Below the pieces are notes generated by a model, which was not told the origin of the DNA, did no database searches, and was given only the letters and a program-made list of their open reading frames with translations. Below, in pieces: positions 52,866 through 62,516 of a stretch of DNA of 64,000 bases (within the stretch, counting starts at the first letter, position 1; every line of letters starts with the position of its first letter). The DNA comes from JARRPM01 sp963765545 (GTDB lineage Bacteria > Pseudomonadota > Gammaproteobacteria > Pseudomonadales > Halieaceae): assembly GCA_963765545.1 (NCBI GenBank), contig CAVXWW010000004.1, positions 1,922,001 to 1,986,000 on the forward strand. Direction: 5' to 3'. The position numbers and the translations under genes are program-made.

Positions 52866-55058
52866 TTACCCGGCTCCGTCAAGAGTCAGTACCAGGGCCC
52901 CCAGCGGTGGCAGCGTCAGGCAGATGGAGTCGCGACGCCCCATCCAACTGACGCGCTGGCTCTCGATATCCGGATTGTTACCCACATCGCTGCCACCGTA
53001 GAAGCGCGAGTCGGAATTCAGCACCTCCCGGTAGCGCCCGGCCCTGGGTACGCCGATGCGGTAATCGGTACGCACCACGGGGGTAAAATTGAGCACGACA
53101 ATGCGGAAGTCCTCGCCGTCCCAGCGCAGGTAACTGAGCACCGACTGGGTTGAATCGTGGCAGTCTATCCACTCGAAACCGGCAGCATCAAAGCTATTGC
53201 GATGCAGGCTGGGTTCATCGCGATACAACCTGTTCAGATCACCCACCAGTTGCTGCAGACCCCTGTGGGGCGCCTGCTCCAGCAGCTCCCAGGACAACTG
53301 ACCCTGGTGCCGCCACTCCCCCGGCTCCCCCAGTTCGCAGCCCATAAACAGCAACTTGGCACCGGGGTAGGTGTACAGATAGGTGTAAAGCAGGCGCAGG
53401 TTGGCAAAGCGCTGCCATTCGTCACCGGGCATCTTGCCCAGCAGAGAGTATTTGCCGTGCACCACCTCGTCGTGGGAGAAGGGCAAGAGAAAGTTCTCGG
53501 AAAATGCGTACATCAGGCCGAAGGTGAGCTGGTCATGATGGTAGTGCCGGTAGACAGGCTCATGGGACATGTAGTCGAGGGTGTCATGCATCCAGCCCAT
53601 ATTCCATTTTATTGAAAAGCCCAGCCCCCCTACCCAGGTGGGCCTTGTCACCTGGGGCCAGGCGGTGGATTCCTCGGCGATAGTCAGGGTGCCCGGATGC
53701 TCGCCGTGGGTGAGGCTGTTAAGCTCGCGCAGGAACTCAATGGCCTCGAGGTTTTCCCGGCCGCCATAGCGATTTGGTTCCCATTCACCGGCCTCGCGCG
53801 AGTAGTCCAGGTAGAGCATCGATGCCACCGCATCCACTCGCAGGCCATCCAGGTGAAATTCCTCCAGCCAGTAATTCGCGCTGGCCAGCAGGAAGTTCTT
53901 CACCTCGTTGCGGCCATAGTTGAAAATCAGCGTACCCCAGTCGGCGTGCTCGCCCCGGCGCGGGTCCTCGTGCTCATACAGGGCCGTGCCGTCGAAGCGC
54001 GCCAGGGCGTGGGCGTCCCGGGGAAAGTGTGCCGGCACCCAATCCAGGATGACCCCGATACCACGACTGTGCAGGTGGTCGACAAAAAAGCGGAAATCAT
54101 CCGGGCTGCCAAAACGCTGCGAGGGGGCAAAATAGCCAGTGGTCTGGTAGCCCCAGGAATCATCCAGCGGGTGTTCGGTTATCGGCAGCAACTCGACATG
54201 GGTAAAACCCAGATCGGCAACATAGTCCGCCAGCAAAGGTGCCATATCGCGAAAATTCAGGAAGCCGCCATCGGGGCCGCGCCGCCAGGAGCTGGGGTGG
54301 AACTCATAAATGGAGATAGGGGAATGTTGCCAGTCCCAGCTGGCCCGGCGCGCCAACCAATCCTGATCGCTCCATTCAAAATCGGCTGGCGGGCAGACGA
54401 TCGCCGCTGTGGCCGGACGCATTTCAAAGCGGTTGCCGTAGGGGTCGGCCTTTAATTGCAATCCACCAGCGGCGCCGCACACTTCAAACTTGTATTTCTC
54501 ACCCACGGCAAGTCCGGGGATGAACAGCTCCCAGACACCGCTAAGGCCGCGTGCCCGCATGGCATGGCGCAGGCCGTGCCATCGGTTGAAATCCCCCACC
54601 ACGCTGACCCGCTGGGCATTGGGGGCCCAGGTCGCAAAGCGCACGCCGGATACACCCTCGTGCTCGCAACAATGCGCGCCCAATACCCGGTAAACATGCT
54701 GGTGTCGGCCCTCGCCGAACAGGTGCAGGTCCAGATCGCCGACAGTGGGGCCGAAGCGGTACGGGTCCTCGCCCTGCTGCCACTGACCCTGCGCCTCGCG
54801 CCAGCGCAACTGGTACAGCGGTGCGGAGGTCGCCGCGATGCTGCAGCTGAAGAGGTCGGTATCGGGCTGCCGCGACATGGGAAGGCAACTCTCGCCAAGC
54901 GCAACTTCCGCCTCCGCTGCCCCCGGCAGCAGCGCACGGATGTGCCACTTGTCAGCTTTCAGGTGACAGCCAAGCACTTCAAACGGGTCGTGGTGTCTCC
55001 CCGCCAGGACTCGGCCCAACCCCTCATCGGCAGGCTCTGGGATCAAAACCGTTCTCAT
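52866..55058 (-). CDS. glgB: 1,4-alpha-glucan branching enzyme (GH13)
   Basis: The 730-aa full-length enzyme has an extra N-terminal module, then a CBM48 domain (GVRFATWAPNAQRVSVVGDFN) and a GH13 barrel. Catalytic residues are visible in DGLRVDAVASMLY (nucleophile Asp), TIAEESTAWP (Glu) and FSHDEVVHGK (His-Asp). It adds alpha-1,6 branches to glycogen. It is the first gene of the leftward glycogen operon, divergent from glgC. The ribosome-binding site is weak. Confidence 0.95.
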   Translation of the reverse strand: MRTVLIPEPADEGLGRVLAGRHHDPFEVLGCHLKADKWHIRALLPGAAEAEVALGESCLPMSRQPDTDLFSCSIAATSAPLYQLRWREAQGQWQQGEDPYRFGPTVGDLDLHLFGEGRHQHVYRVLGAHCCEHEGVSGVRFATWAPNAQRVSVVGDFNRWHGLRHAMRARGLSGVWELFIPGLAVGEKYKFEVCGAAGGLQLKADPYGNRFEMRPATAAIVCPPADFEWSDQDWLARRASWDWQHSPISIYEFHPSSWRRGPDGGFLNFRDMAPLLADYVADLGFTHVELLPITEHPLDDSWGYQTTGYFAPSQRFGSPDDFRFFVDHLHSRGIGVILDWVPAHFPRDAHALARFDGTALYEHEDPRRGEHADWGTLIFNYGRNEVKNFLLASANYWLEEFHLDGLRVDAVASMLYLDYSREAGEWEPNRYGGRENLEAIEFLRELNSLTHGEHPGTLTIAEESTAWPQVTRPTWVGGLGFSIKWNMGWMHDTLDYMSHEPVYRHYHHDQLTFGLMYAFSENFLLPFSHDEVVHGKYSLLGKMPGDEWQRFANLRLLYTYLYTYPGAKLLFMGCELGEPGEWRHQGQLSWELLEQAPHRGLQQLVGDLNRLYRDEPSLHRNSFDAAGFEWIDCHDSTQSVLSYLRWDGEDFRIVVLNFTPVVRTDYRIGVPRAGRYREVLNSDSRFYGGSDVGNNPDIESQRVSWMGRRDSICLTLPPLGALVLTLDGAG

Positions 55059-55093
55059 TTTATATCCAATGATTTATATCAAGCCGGAAAAGA

Positions 55094-55116
55094 GGACAAT
55101 CTTCAGGTAATTGTCC
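55094..55116. promoter_or_regulatory. Palindromic operator-like site between glgB and glgC
   Basis: GGACAAT-N9-ATTGTCC lies midway in the 124-bp divergent region. Adding two outer bases gives 9-bp arms with one mismatch. Its place suits a regulator acting on both glycogen operons. No matching regulator gene is in the window. Confidence 0.45.
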
Positions 55117-55182
55117 ACAATGTACGACTGATGGTAATGCAATAACTTTAGGCTAACCAGCTCACAGATCAATGAAACCCAA

Positions 55183-56451
55183 ATGACTGATTCCGATTCA
55201 GCAAGATATGTCAGCCGCCTCACTAAAGACACCCTGGCCCTGGTCCTGGCCGGGGGCCGCGGCTCAAGGCTCAGGCAGCTGACCCTTTGGCGGGCCAAGC
55301 CGGCGGTGCCCTTTGGCGGCAAGTTCCGGATCATAGACTTCCCGCTCTCAAATTGTGTGAACTCCGGCATTCGAAAGGTCGGCATTCTCACCCAGTACAA
55401 GGCCCACAGCCTGATCCAGCACGTGCAGCGGGGCTGGGGTTTCATGCGCGGCGAACTGGGCGAATTCGTGGAACTGCTGCCGGCCCAACAGCGCCTTGAA
55501 ACCTCCTGGTATGAGGGCACCGCAGACGCGATCTACCAGAATATCGATATTATTCGCACCCACAAACCGGAGTTTGTACTCATCCTGGCGGGTGATCATA
55601 TCTACAAGATGGATTACGGCACCATGCTAGCCGCCCACGTGGAAGCGGAGGCGGACATCACCGTGGGATGCATAGAGGTACCGTTGGAGGAGGCAAAGGC
55701 CTTTGGCGTTATGGCCGTCGATGAGGACAATCGCATCATCGAATTTGCCGAGAAACCCGACCACCCTACGCCCATGCCCGGGAGCACTGATGTCGCACTC
55801 GCCTCCATGGGCATCTACATTTTCCGCACGGAAGTATTGATCGACGAACTGCTGCGCGACTCGGACGAAACCCACTCCAAGCACGACTTCGGCGGCGATA
55901 TTATCCCCGACGTTATCGACCGTCTGCGCGTGACCGCTTTCCCCTTTCGGCAGGAAGGAAGCCGGAAACACGCCTACTGGCGCGACGTGGGGACCATCGA
56001 CGCCTACTGGCAAGCCAATATGGAGCTGATTGGCATCAGTCCCGAGCTCAACTTGTACGACCGCGATTGGCCCATCTGGACCTACCAGGACCAGGTGCCG
56101 CCGGCCAAATTCGTGTTCGATGACGAGGGGCGCAGGGGAATGTCGGTAGATTCCATGGTCGCCGGTGGCTGCATTGTTTCAGGGTCTTATGTGAGCCGCT
56201 CACTACTGTTCAGCAACGTGCATGTGCACTCCTACTCCCGCATTGAAGACTCGGTCATCTTTCCCGATGTCGAGATCGGCAGGCACTGCACCATCAAAAA
56301 GGCCATCATAGACAAGGGCTGCAAAATCCCCGCCGATACGACTATAGGCGTGGACCCCGAGGCAGATGCCGCCAGGTTCAACGTCTCCGACGGCGGCGTG
56401 GTGCTGGTAACCCCCGAGATGCTCGGCCAGAGACTTCACTATGCCCGCTGA
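55183..56451 (+). CDS. glgC: Glucose-1-phosphate adenylyltransferase
   Basis: The 422-aa enzyme makes ADP-glucose from glucose-1-phosphate and ATP, the committed step of glycogen synthesis. It shows the nucleotide-binding LVLAGGRGSRL, PAVPFGGKFRIIDFPLSNC, WYEGTADAIYQN, and a C-terminal left-handed beta-helix (VISGSYVSRSLLFSNVHV, FPDVEIGRHCTIKKAIID) used for allosteric control. It leads the rightward glycogen set and overlaps the GH57 gene by 11 bp. Confidence 0.95.
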   Translation: MTDSDSARYVSRLTKDTLALVLAGGRGSRLRQLTLWRAKPAVPFGGKFRIIDFPLSNCVNSGIRKVGILTQYKAHSLIQHVQRGWGFMRGELGEFVELLPAQQRLETSWYEGTADAIYQNIDIIRTHKPEFVLILAGDHIYKMDYGTMLAAHVEAEADITVGCIEVPLEEAKAFGVMAVDEDNRIIEFAEKPDHPTPMPGSTDVALASMGIYIFRTEVLIDELLRDSDETHSKHDFGGDIIPDVIDRLRVTAFPFRQEGSRKHAYWRDVGTIDAYWQANMELIGISPELNLYDRDWPIWTYQDQVPPAKFVFDDEGRRGMSVDSMVAGGCIVSGSYVSRSLLFSNVHVHSYSRIEDSVIFPDVEIGRHCTIKKAIIDKGCKIPADTTIGVDPEADAARFNVSDGGVVLVTPEMLGQRLHYAR

Positions 56452-58138
56452 CCAACCTATGAGCGTGGTGCTGCTGTGGCACATGCACCAGCCTGAATAC
56501 CGTGACATACGGACCGGCAGGGTGCACCTGCCCTGGACCTACCTGCACGCCACCAAGGACTATGTCGATATGGCCGCCCACCTGGAGGCGATGCCAGAGG
56601 CCAGGGCTGTGGTGAACTTTGCGCCAATACTGTTGGAACAGATCGAAGACTATGCGACCCAGGTAAGGGCCTACCTCGATGGCCATGGCGTTATCATGGA
56701 CCCGCTGCTGGCTGAACTGGCCGAGCCCGCCCTGCCCGGCAATGCCCAGGCCCGACTGCGGTTGATGCAGGATTGTCTGCGCGCCAACCGCGAACGCATG
56801 ATCGCGCGGTTCGAGCCCTATCAGCGCCTGGCCACCATGGCAGACTGGTATGATTCGCACCCGCAGAGCATGATTTACGCCTCCAACCAGTTCCTGGCTG
56901 ACATGCTGGTGTGGTATCACCTGAGCTGGATGGCCGAGTCACTGCATCGCAGCGACGAGCGCATTCAGCGGCTGCGAGACAAAGCCCACAATTTCAGTCT
57001 CCACGATCGTCGTGAGTTGCTACAGATAGTGCTTGAGCAGTTGGAGTCCATTGTGCCGCGCTACCGGGCACTGGCACAAAGTGGCCAGGTGGAGCTGAGC
57101 ACCAGCCCCTATGCCCACCCCATAGTCCCCCTGCTGCTGGACATGAATTCAGCCAAAGAGGCCATGCCCGATGTGCATCTGCCGGTGACCACCGACTACC
57201 CTGGCGGTGAAGCGCGGGCTCTGTGGCATCTGCAAAAAGGCCTGGACACCTTCGAGCGTATTTTTGGGCGTAAACCAGTGGGACTGTGGCCGTCAGAGGG
57301 CGGCGTCAGCCAGCAGGCACTGGCGCTGTTTGCCGGGCAGGGCTTCAAGTGGATAGCCAGTGGGGGTAAGGTGCTGCACAACAGCTACGATGCCACCTCG
57401 AAATCCTGCAGCCACCGGGTCTACCGTTTTGGCGGAGTCGAGCTCGACTGCTTTTTTCGCGACGATGGCCTGTCCGACCTGATCGGTTTCAATTATTCCG
57501 ACTGGCACGCCGACGATGCCGTCGCGAACCTGATAGGCCATATGGAAAACATCTCCCGGGTCTGTCCGGACCGTGACGACTGCCTGATCACCATTATCCT
57601 CGATGGGGAAAATGCCTGGGAGTACTACCCGGAAAATGGCTACTACTTCCTCGACACGCTCTATCGCAGCCTGGCAGAAAATTCACTGTTGCACATGACT
57701 ACCTTTGAGGAGTTCCTGCAGGAAAAATCCCCTGTTCCCGCGCTGGAGGATCACCTCACTGCGGGCAGCTGGGTATACGGCACTTTTTCCACCTGGATAG
57801 GCGACCCCGACAAGAACCGGGGGTGGGAAATCCTGGTGGAGGCCAAGCATACCTTCGACGAACAAATCGCCGGCGGCAAGTTGTCCCCCGAAGAGATAGA
57901 AGCCGCCGAGAAGCAGCTGGCGATCTGCGAGGGCTCGGACTGGTTCTGGTGGTTCGGCGATTACAACCCGTCGACCACTGTGAACCAGTTTGACCAACTC
58001 TACCGCATGCATCTTGCGAACCTCTACCAGATGCTGCACGTAGAGGCCCCACCCTACCTGGCCGAAGTGATCTCCCGCGGCGGCGGCCAACCCAGCCGGG
58101 GCGGCGTCATGCGCCAGCACAGTGACGACAACCCGTGA
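56441..58138 (+). CDS. Glycoside hydrolase family 57 alpha-glucan-active enzyme
   Basis: The 565-aa protein has the GH57 conserved regions: LLWHMHQPEYRD near the start, GLWPSEGGVS (putative nucleophile Glu), and ILDGENAWEYYPENGYYF (putative acid/base region). GH57 members include amylases, amylopullulanases, 4-alpha-glucanotransferases and branching enzymes; which activity is present is not clear. An in-frame ATG at 56459 is an alternative start. The gene lies between glgC and malQ with overlaps at both ends, tying it to glycogen turnover. Confidence 0.88.
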   Translation: MPADQPMSVVLLWHMHQPEYRDIRTGRVHLPWTYLHATKDYVDMAAHLEAMPEARAVVNFAPILLEQIEDYATQVRAYLDGHGVIMDPLLAELAEPALPGNAQARLRLMQDCLRANRERMIARFEPYQRLATMADWYDSHPQSMIYASNQFLADMLVWYHLSWMAESLHRSDERIQRLRDKAHNFSLHDRRELLQIVLEQLESIVPRYRALAQSGQVELSTSPYAHPIVPLLLDMNSAKEAMPDVHLPVTTDYPGGEARALWHLQKGLDTFERIFGRKPVGLWPSEGGVSQQALALFAGQGFKWIASGGKVLHNSYDATSKSCSHRVYRFGGVELDCFFRDDGLSDLIGFNYSDWHADDAVANLIGHMENISRVCPDRDDCLITIILDGENAWEYYPENGYYFLDTLYRSLAENSLLHMTTFEEFLQEKSPVPALEDHLTAGSWVYGTFSTWIGDPDKNRGWEILVEAKHTFDEQIAGGKLSPEEIEAAEKQLAICEGSDWFWWFGDYNPSTTVNQFDQLYRMHLANLYQMLHVEAPPYLAEVISRGGGQPSRGGVMRQHSDDNP

Positions 58139-59682
58139 ACGCTTCCCTGCTGCAACAACGTCGCTGCGGAGCGCTTCTGCATCCCACCAGCCTGCCGGGA
58201 CCGGGGTACTGCGGTGACTTCGGTGCCGATGCGCGACGGTTTGTCGATCTTATCGCCGCTGCGGGCCTGAGTATCTGGCAGGTACTGCCACTGGGGCCCA
58301 CTCACCCCGATGGTTGCCCCTACCAGTCCTTCTCCGTTCACGCCGGCAGCCCCGACCTGATTGACCTGCAGTGGCTGGTAGAGCAGGGCTGGCTGTCACA
58401 GCAGCAGGCACAGCGAGGCGCGGCCAATCGCGAGACCAAGCGCGATGCACTGAACCTTGCCAGCGCGGCGTTTTTTGAGCTGCTGGAGTCAGCCCCCCAG
58501 TCGCCCACCGCGGATAATTACAGGCAGTTCCTGGAAACCGCCGATTTCTGGCTGGAAGACTATGTGCGCTTCCACGTCTTCCGGCACAGCCAGCAGCGCC
58601 GATCCTGGACAGAATGGCCGCAGGGTTTGCGCGATCGCGACCCCGACACCTGCTCCACCCTGGCAGCAAAACTGGCAACGCAAGCCAGCAACCTGCGCTT
58701 TCGCCAGTTCGTATTCGACTGCCAGTGGCGGGAATTGCGCCAATACGCCAATGAACGGGAGGTGCTGCTGTTCGGTGACATCCCCATCTATGTTCATCTC
58801 GAGAGCGCCGATGTATGGGCGCATCAGGAGCTGTTCGACCTGGACGAGGTCGGCCGCCCGGTCACCGTTACCGGCGTACCGCCAGATTATTTTTGCGCCG
58901 AGGGGCAGCTTTGGGGCAACCCACAGTACCACTGGCAAGCAATGCGAGACACCGGCTTCCAGTGGTGGCTGCAGCGCTTTGACTCGGCGGCAAAGCAATT
59001 TGATATCGCCCGTATCGACCACTTCCGCGCCCTACAGGCCTATTGGGAGATTCCGGGCAGCGCCCTCTCCGCCCGCGAAGGCCATTGGGTCGAGGCCCCC
59101 GGGCGCGAACTTTTGCAGACCGTGCGTACACACTACCCCGAACTGAAGCTGGTGGCGGAAAACCTGGGCTCGATTACCGCCGAGGTGGAAGCCCTGCGCC
59201 GGGAGTTTGACCTGCCGGGTATGGCTATACTGCAGTTTGCCTTCGACGGCAACCCGGAGAACCCCTATCTCAATCACCTGCATGACGCTGGCGACATCGT
59301 CTACACCGGCACCCACGACAACGACACCACGCTGGGCTGGTTCCAGAGCCTTGACGACGCCACCCGGGACAGGGTATACGCCTATTTCGGCTACCCATCC
59401 GAACCCATGCCATGGATGCTGATCAAGCAGGCCATGGCCTCCAAAGCCAACACCGCTATCATTCCCTGGCAGGATTTCCTAGGCCTGGACGGCCAACACC
59501 GCATGAACACCCCCGGCACTACCGAGGGGAACTGGCACTGGCGTTTCGACTGGCCACAGCTGCCTGCCGACCTGCCGGGGCACGTCAGGAAACTGCTGGC
59601 GACGGCTGATCGACTGCCCGCAGCGCCGACGGGGGAAAGTGGGGCTGCCGGCGGGGACCCAAGTCTGTCCCGCGCCGGCTAA
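58135..59682 (+). CDS. malQ: 4-alpha-glucanotransferase
   Basis: The 515-aa enzyme (GH77) starts at a GTG that overlaps the GH57 stop (GTGA). It shows HPTSLPGPGYCGDFG, WQVLPLGPTHPDGCPYQSFS, the catalytic segments FDIARIDHFRAL and LVAENLGSIT, and YTGTHDNDTTLGWF. It is the compact DPE1-like form without the N-terminal extension of E. coli MalQ. It transfers maltodextrin segments and would process oligosaccharides left by phosphorylase and GH57. Confidence 0.94.
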   Translation: MNASLLQQRRCGALLHPTSLPGPGYCGDFGADARRFVDLIAAAGLSIWQVLPLGPTHPDGCPYQSFSVHAGSPDLIDLQWLVEQGWLSQQQAQRGAANRETKRDALNLASAAFFELLESAPQSPTADNYRQFLETADFWLEDYVRFHVFRHSQQRRSWTEWPQGLRDRDPDTCSTLAAKLATQASNLRFRQFVFDCQWRELRQYANEREVLLFGDIPIYVHLESADVWAHQELFDLDEVGRPVTVTGVPPDYFCAEGQLWGNPQYHWQAMRDTGFQWWLQRFDSAAKQFDIARIDHFRALQAYWEIPGSALSAREGHWVEAPGRELLQTVRTHYPELKLVAENLGSITAEVEALRREFDLPGMAILQFAFDGNPENPYLNHLHDAGDIVYTGTHDNDTTLGWFQSLDDATRDRVYAYFGYPSEPMPWMLIKQAMASKANTAIIPWQDFLGLDGQHRMNTPGTTEGNWHWRFDWPQLPADLPGHVRKLLATADRLPAAPTGESGAAGGDPSLSRAG

Positions 59683-59794
59683 AACCTCTCCCCCCTGAAG
59701 TACCCTCACCCCCACCTTGCGGCTTCGGAGAATATTCCTTTTCCCTTTCTGACCCCGGGCCTGGTGGTTGGCACGCAAAAAAGGGCACATCACC

Positions 59795-59835
59795 AAAAGT
59801 ATACATTTGTCTACTTTTGAAGGACTTGCTAGACT
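59795..59835 (+). promoter_or_regulatory. Candidate promoter and operator of the P450 gene
   Basis: A -35-like TTGTCT (59807-59812) and a -10-like TAGACT (59830-59835) are spaced by exactly 17 bp. A perfect 7-bp inverted repeat AAAAGTA-N10-TACTTTT (59795-59818) overlaps the -35, as expected for a TetR-like repressor site. The predicted transcript would begin about 60 bp before the ATG. The rest of the 221-bp gap after malQ shows nothing clear. Confidence 0.5.
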
Positions 59836-59903
59836 AAGGTTTTGAAACCCTGACAGCACATCAAGCCGGTGGTGCTCCACCTCGCGGCGCAAAGGAAGAA
59901 ACG

Positions 59904-61148
59904 ATGGCCGAAGCAGCAGAAAACCTGGTACCCATAGAGCAACTGTACGACCCCAATTCCAGTGAGTACATGGAAAACCCGATTCCCCAGTGCCTGGCCC
60001 TGATGGAGCGCGGGCGCCTGGTCTGGTACGAGCCCTGGCAGGCCTGGATCATGACACGCATGCCAGACATCATGGCGTGCTGGAAAGAAGAGCCGCTGTC
60101 CTCGGACTTCTATGACTGGGAATTTGCCCCACCGCGGCCGCCAGAGGACCAATGGAGCAACTTTGAGCGAGCCCTGATCGGTCACAGCCTGCTGGCGGAC
60201 CATGATCACCACCGGCTGGTCCGGCGGGTAACCGCCCCGGCCTTCTCGCGCAACGTGGTGGACGCCATCCAGCGCAAGATAGAACCCGATGTGAAGCGAT
60301 TATTCGACGAGTTGGGCGAACCCGAGAGCTTCGATTATATCGAAAAGATCGCTGCCCATATTCCATTCATCTCTATCACCCGCATGGTGGGCATTCCGGA
60401 AAAATACTGGCCTGACATCAAGCAGGTCATACTAACCTTTACCGAGACCTGGAACCCGACCATCTCCGACGAGCGCAGGGAAAAAGCGCGCCAGGACAGC
60501 AACCGGGCTATCGATATTCTCAAGCTGGTGATCGCCGAGCGTCGCTCGGCGCCGGTACAGGATGACTTTCTCAGCACCCTGCTGAAGATCGAGCAGGAAA
60601 ACCCCGGCTTCGAGGAGGGCGACATCATCACCCTGATTCTTGCGCTGGTGGGCGCTGGCGCCGACACCACACTGGTAGCGCAGCAATGGTCTGTTTACGC
60701 CCTGCTCAAGCACAGGGACCAGGTATCCAAAGCACTGGAGTCACCGGACGCGTTCTCAAATGCTTTCAGCGAGATCAGCCGCTGGGGAACCGCCTCCAAG
60801 ATGGGCTTTGCCCGCTACGCCCCACAGGATATGGAGATCCTGGGTCACCCGGTACGCAAGGGCCAGATGGTATTGATGATGCCCCACCTCAAAGACCACG
60901 ACCCCGATTACTACGAGCATCCGGAGCTTTTCGACGTGACCCGGCAGTTCAACCCGGACGTACTGTTTGGATATGGCCCTCGCTACTGTATTGGCGCGGC
61001 TCTGGCCAAACGCCAGCTCTATCTCACTATCTCCGAGCTGTTCAAGCGCTTCCCCAACCTGGAGCTGGCCGGGGAGCCCCAGCGCGACGGCAGCGACCAC
61101 AACGCGGTGGTGTTCAAGCAACTCATGCTGCAGACCAACTGCAAATAA
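59904..61148 (+). CDS. Cytochrome P450
   Basis: The 414-aa soluble bacterial P450 has the I-helix oxygen-activation motif LVGAGADTT near residue 250, the ExxR pair in SEISRWG, and the heme-thiolate motif FGYGPRYCIG near residue 355 with its Cys. It would hydroxylate a hydrophobic substrate using ferredoxin-derived electrons. The ribosome-binding site AAGGAAG is good. No dedicated ferredoxin or reductase is adjacent. The FadL-type transporter downstream hints at a hydrophobic substrate such as a terpene, steroid or alkane, which is inference. Confidence 0.93.
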   Translation: MAEAAENLVPIEQLYDPNSSEYMENPIPQCLALMERGRLVWYEPWQAWIMTRMPDIMACWKEEPLSSDFYDWEFAPPRPPEDQWSNFERALIGHSLLADHDHHRLVRRVTAPAFSRNVVDAIQRKIEPDVKRLFDELGEPESFDYIEKIAAHIPFISITRMVGIPEKYWPDIKQVILTFTETWNPTISDERREKARQDSNRAIDILKLVIAERRSAPVQDDFLSTLLKIEQENPGFEEGDIITLILALVGAGADTTLVAQQWSVYALLKHRDQVSKALESPDAFSNAFSEISRWGTASKMGFARYAPQDMEILGHPVRKGQMVLMMPHLKDHDPDYYEHPELFDVTRQFNPDVLFGYGPRYCIGAALAKRQLYLTISELFKRFPNLELAGEPQRDGSDHNAVVFKQLMLQTNCK

Positions 61149-61155
61149 GTTCCGG

Positions 61156-61178
61156 AAAAAGCCCTGTCCAAACAGGGC
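61156..61178. terminator. Hairpin after the P450 gene, possible terminator
   Basis: A perfect stem GCCCTGT-CCAA-ACAGGGC (61161-61178) lies 12 bp after the P450 stop. An A5 run precedes it on the plus strand, so it resembles an intrinsic terminator only for leftward transcripts. For the P450 transcript it lacks an immediate U-tract. Confidence 0.4.
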
Positions 61179-61251
61179 GTGACTCCTTTAGACTTGTTCG
61201 CAGAATATCGGCCCCTGCGCGGGCAATATTGATTGATCACTGGGAGTATGC

Positions 61252-62490
61252 ATGAAGAAGACCATTTTGGGTGGTGCTGTTATGGCCATATTGCTGAACG
61301 CAGGTCATACCGCTGCCGGCGGTCTCTGGCTCAATGAATACGGCGATTTTTCCGGCGGGCGCGCCGGCGCTGGAGCAGCGGCCGGCCTGGACGATGCCGC
61401 ATCCATCATGCATAACCCGGCCAGTTCCACACGCATCAAGGACAGTCAACTGTTTTTGTCCGGTGGCGTCCTGATCCCCGACATAAAATTTGATGTGGAT
61501 TACACCAGCCCGCGCCTGGGCACGGGCAATGGCGGCGACGCTGGCGAAACCGCGCCGGGAGGGGCCTCAGCCTATGTCCACGACTTCGATTCTGACCGAT
61601 GGAGCGCCGGCATCTACTTTCTCGGCCTGGCAGGTGCCGGGCTTGACTACGACGATGACTGGGCAGGACGCTACCAGGCGACCAAAGTCGACCTGCTGCT
61701 CGCTGCAGTGGTACCGACACTGGCCTACAAGGTCAGCGACAGGTTATCTGTCGGCGTATCGGTGCAATACTGGTACTCCAAGCTGAATCTTCACCTGAAT
61801 GTACCCACCGTCAACCAGAACAGGGAAGATCGCAAGGCCTCCGTCAACGGTGACGATACCGGTTTCTCATTCAAGCTGGGCACCATGTACGAGCTGACCG
61901 ACAGAACCCGGTTCGGCCTGATTTACCAGACTGAAATCGATGCCAAGTACGATGGTGACCTCAAGATAAAGAACCCCGATGGAGGGATATTACCGCCGGG
62001 GACCAACGTCGGCGTGTCGTCCAAGACTGAACTCAAGTTCGCCGAGTACGTCAGGTTTGCCATGCACCACGACCTGGACGAACACTGGGGCGTGAACCTC
62101 ACAATCGGCTGGGATAACTGGAGCCAACTGGGCAACGTGCCCCTGTCTACAGATAACCGGGACGCAGCAGTACCTACCCGGTGGAGAGACACCTATCACT
62201 ATGCCTGGGGTGTCGAATACAAACTCGACAAGTACTGGGCATTTACCAGCGGCGTGGCCTACGACACCAATCCGGTAGACAAGGAAGACCGCAACGCGCA
62301 ACTGCCGGTGGATCGCCAGATCCGCTATGGCTTCGGCACACGCTATACCGTGTCGGATACCTTTAACGTCGGTGGGTATATCAATTACGCCGACCTGGGC
62401 AAGAGCAGGATCGCGGCAAAAAACTTCGGTGGTGAATACGAGAACAACGGCGTTCTGGGTGTGGCCGTCAACGCCAACTGGACATTCTAG
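61252..62490 (+). CDS. OmpP1/FadL-family outer-membrane hydrophobic-compound transporter
   Basis: The 412-aa protein has a signal peptide (cleavage near HTAAGG) and the FadL-family N-terminus GLWLNEYGDFSGGRAGAGA with HNPASSTR. A 14-strand-type barrel ends in VAVNANWTF with a terminal Phe. Members pass long-chain fatty acids or hydrocarbons across the outer membrane. GGGAG precedes the ATG. The spacing to P450 (103 bp) and to the patatin (26 bp) suggests linked work on lipids or hydrocarbons. Confidence 0.9.
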   Translation: MKKTILGGAVMAILLNAGHTAAGGLWLNEYGDFSGGRAGAGAAAGLDDAASIMHNPASSTRIKDSQLFLSGGVLIPDIKFDVDYTSPRLGTGNGGDAGETAPGGASAYVHDFDSDRWSAGIYFLGLAGAGLDYDDDWAGRYQATKVDLLLAAVVPTLAYKVSDRLSVGVSVQYWYSKLNLHLNVPTVNQNREDRKASVNGDDTGFSFKLGTMYELTDRTRFGLIYQTEIDAKYDGDLKIKNPDGGILPPGTNVGVSSKTELKFAEYVRFAMHHDLDEHWGVNLTIGWDNWSQLGNVPLSTDNRDAAVPTRWRDTYHYAWGVEYKLDKYWAFTSGVAYDTNPVDKEDRNAQLPVDRQIRYGFGTRYTVSDTFNVGGYINYADLGKSRIAAKNFGGEYENNGVLGVAVNANWTF

Positions 62491-62516
62491 TGAGCAGCGT
62501 CCGTCAAGGCTGATAC

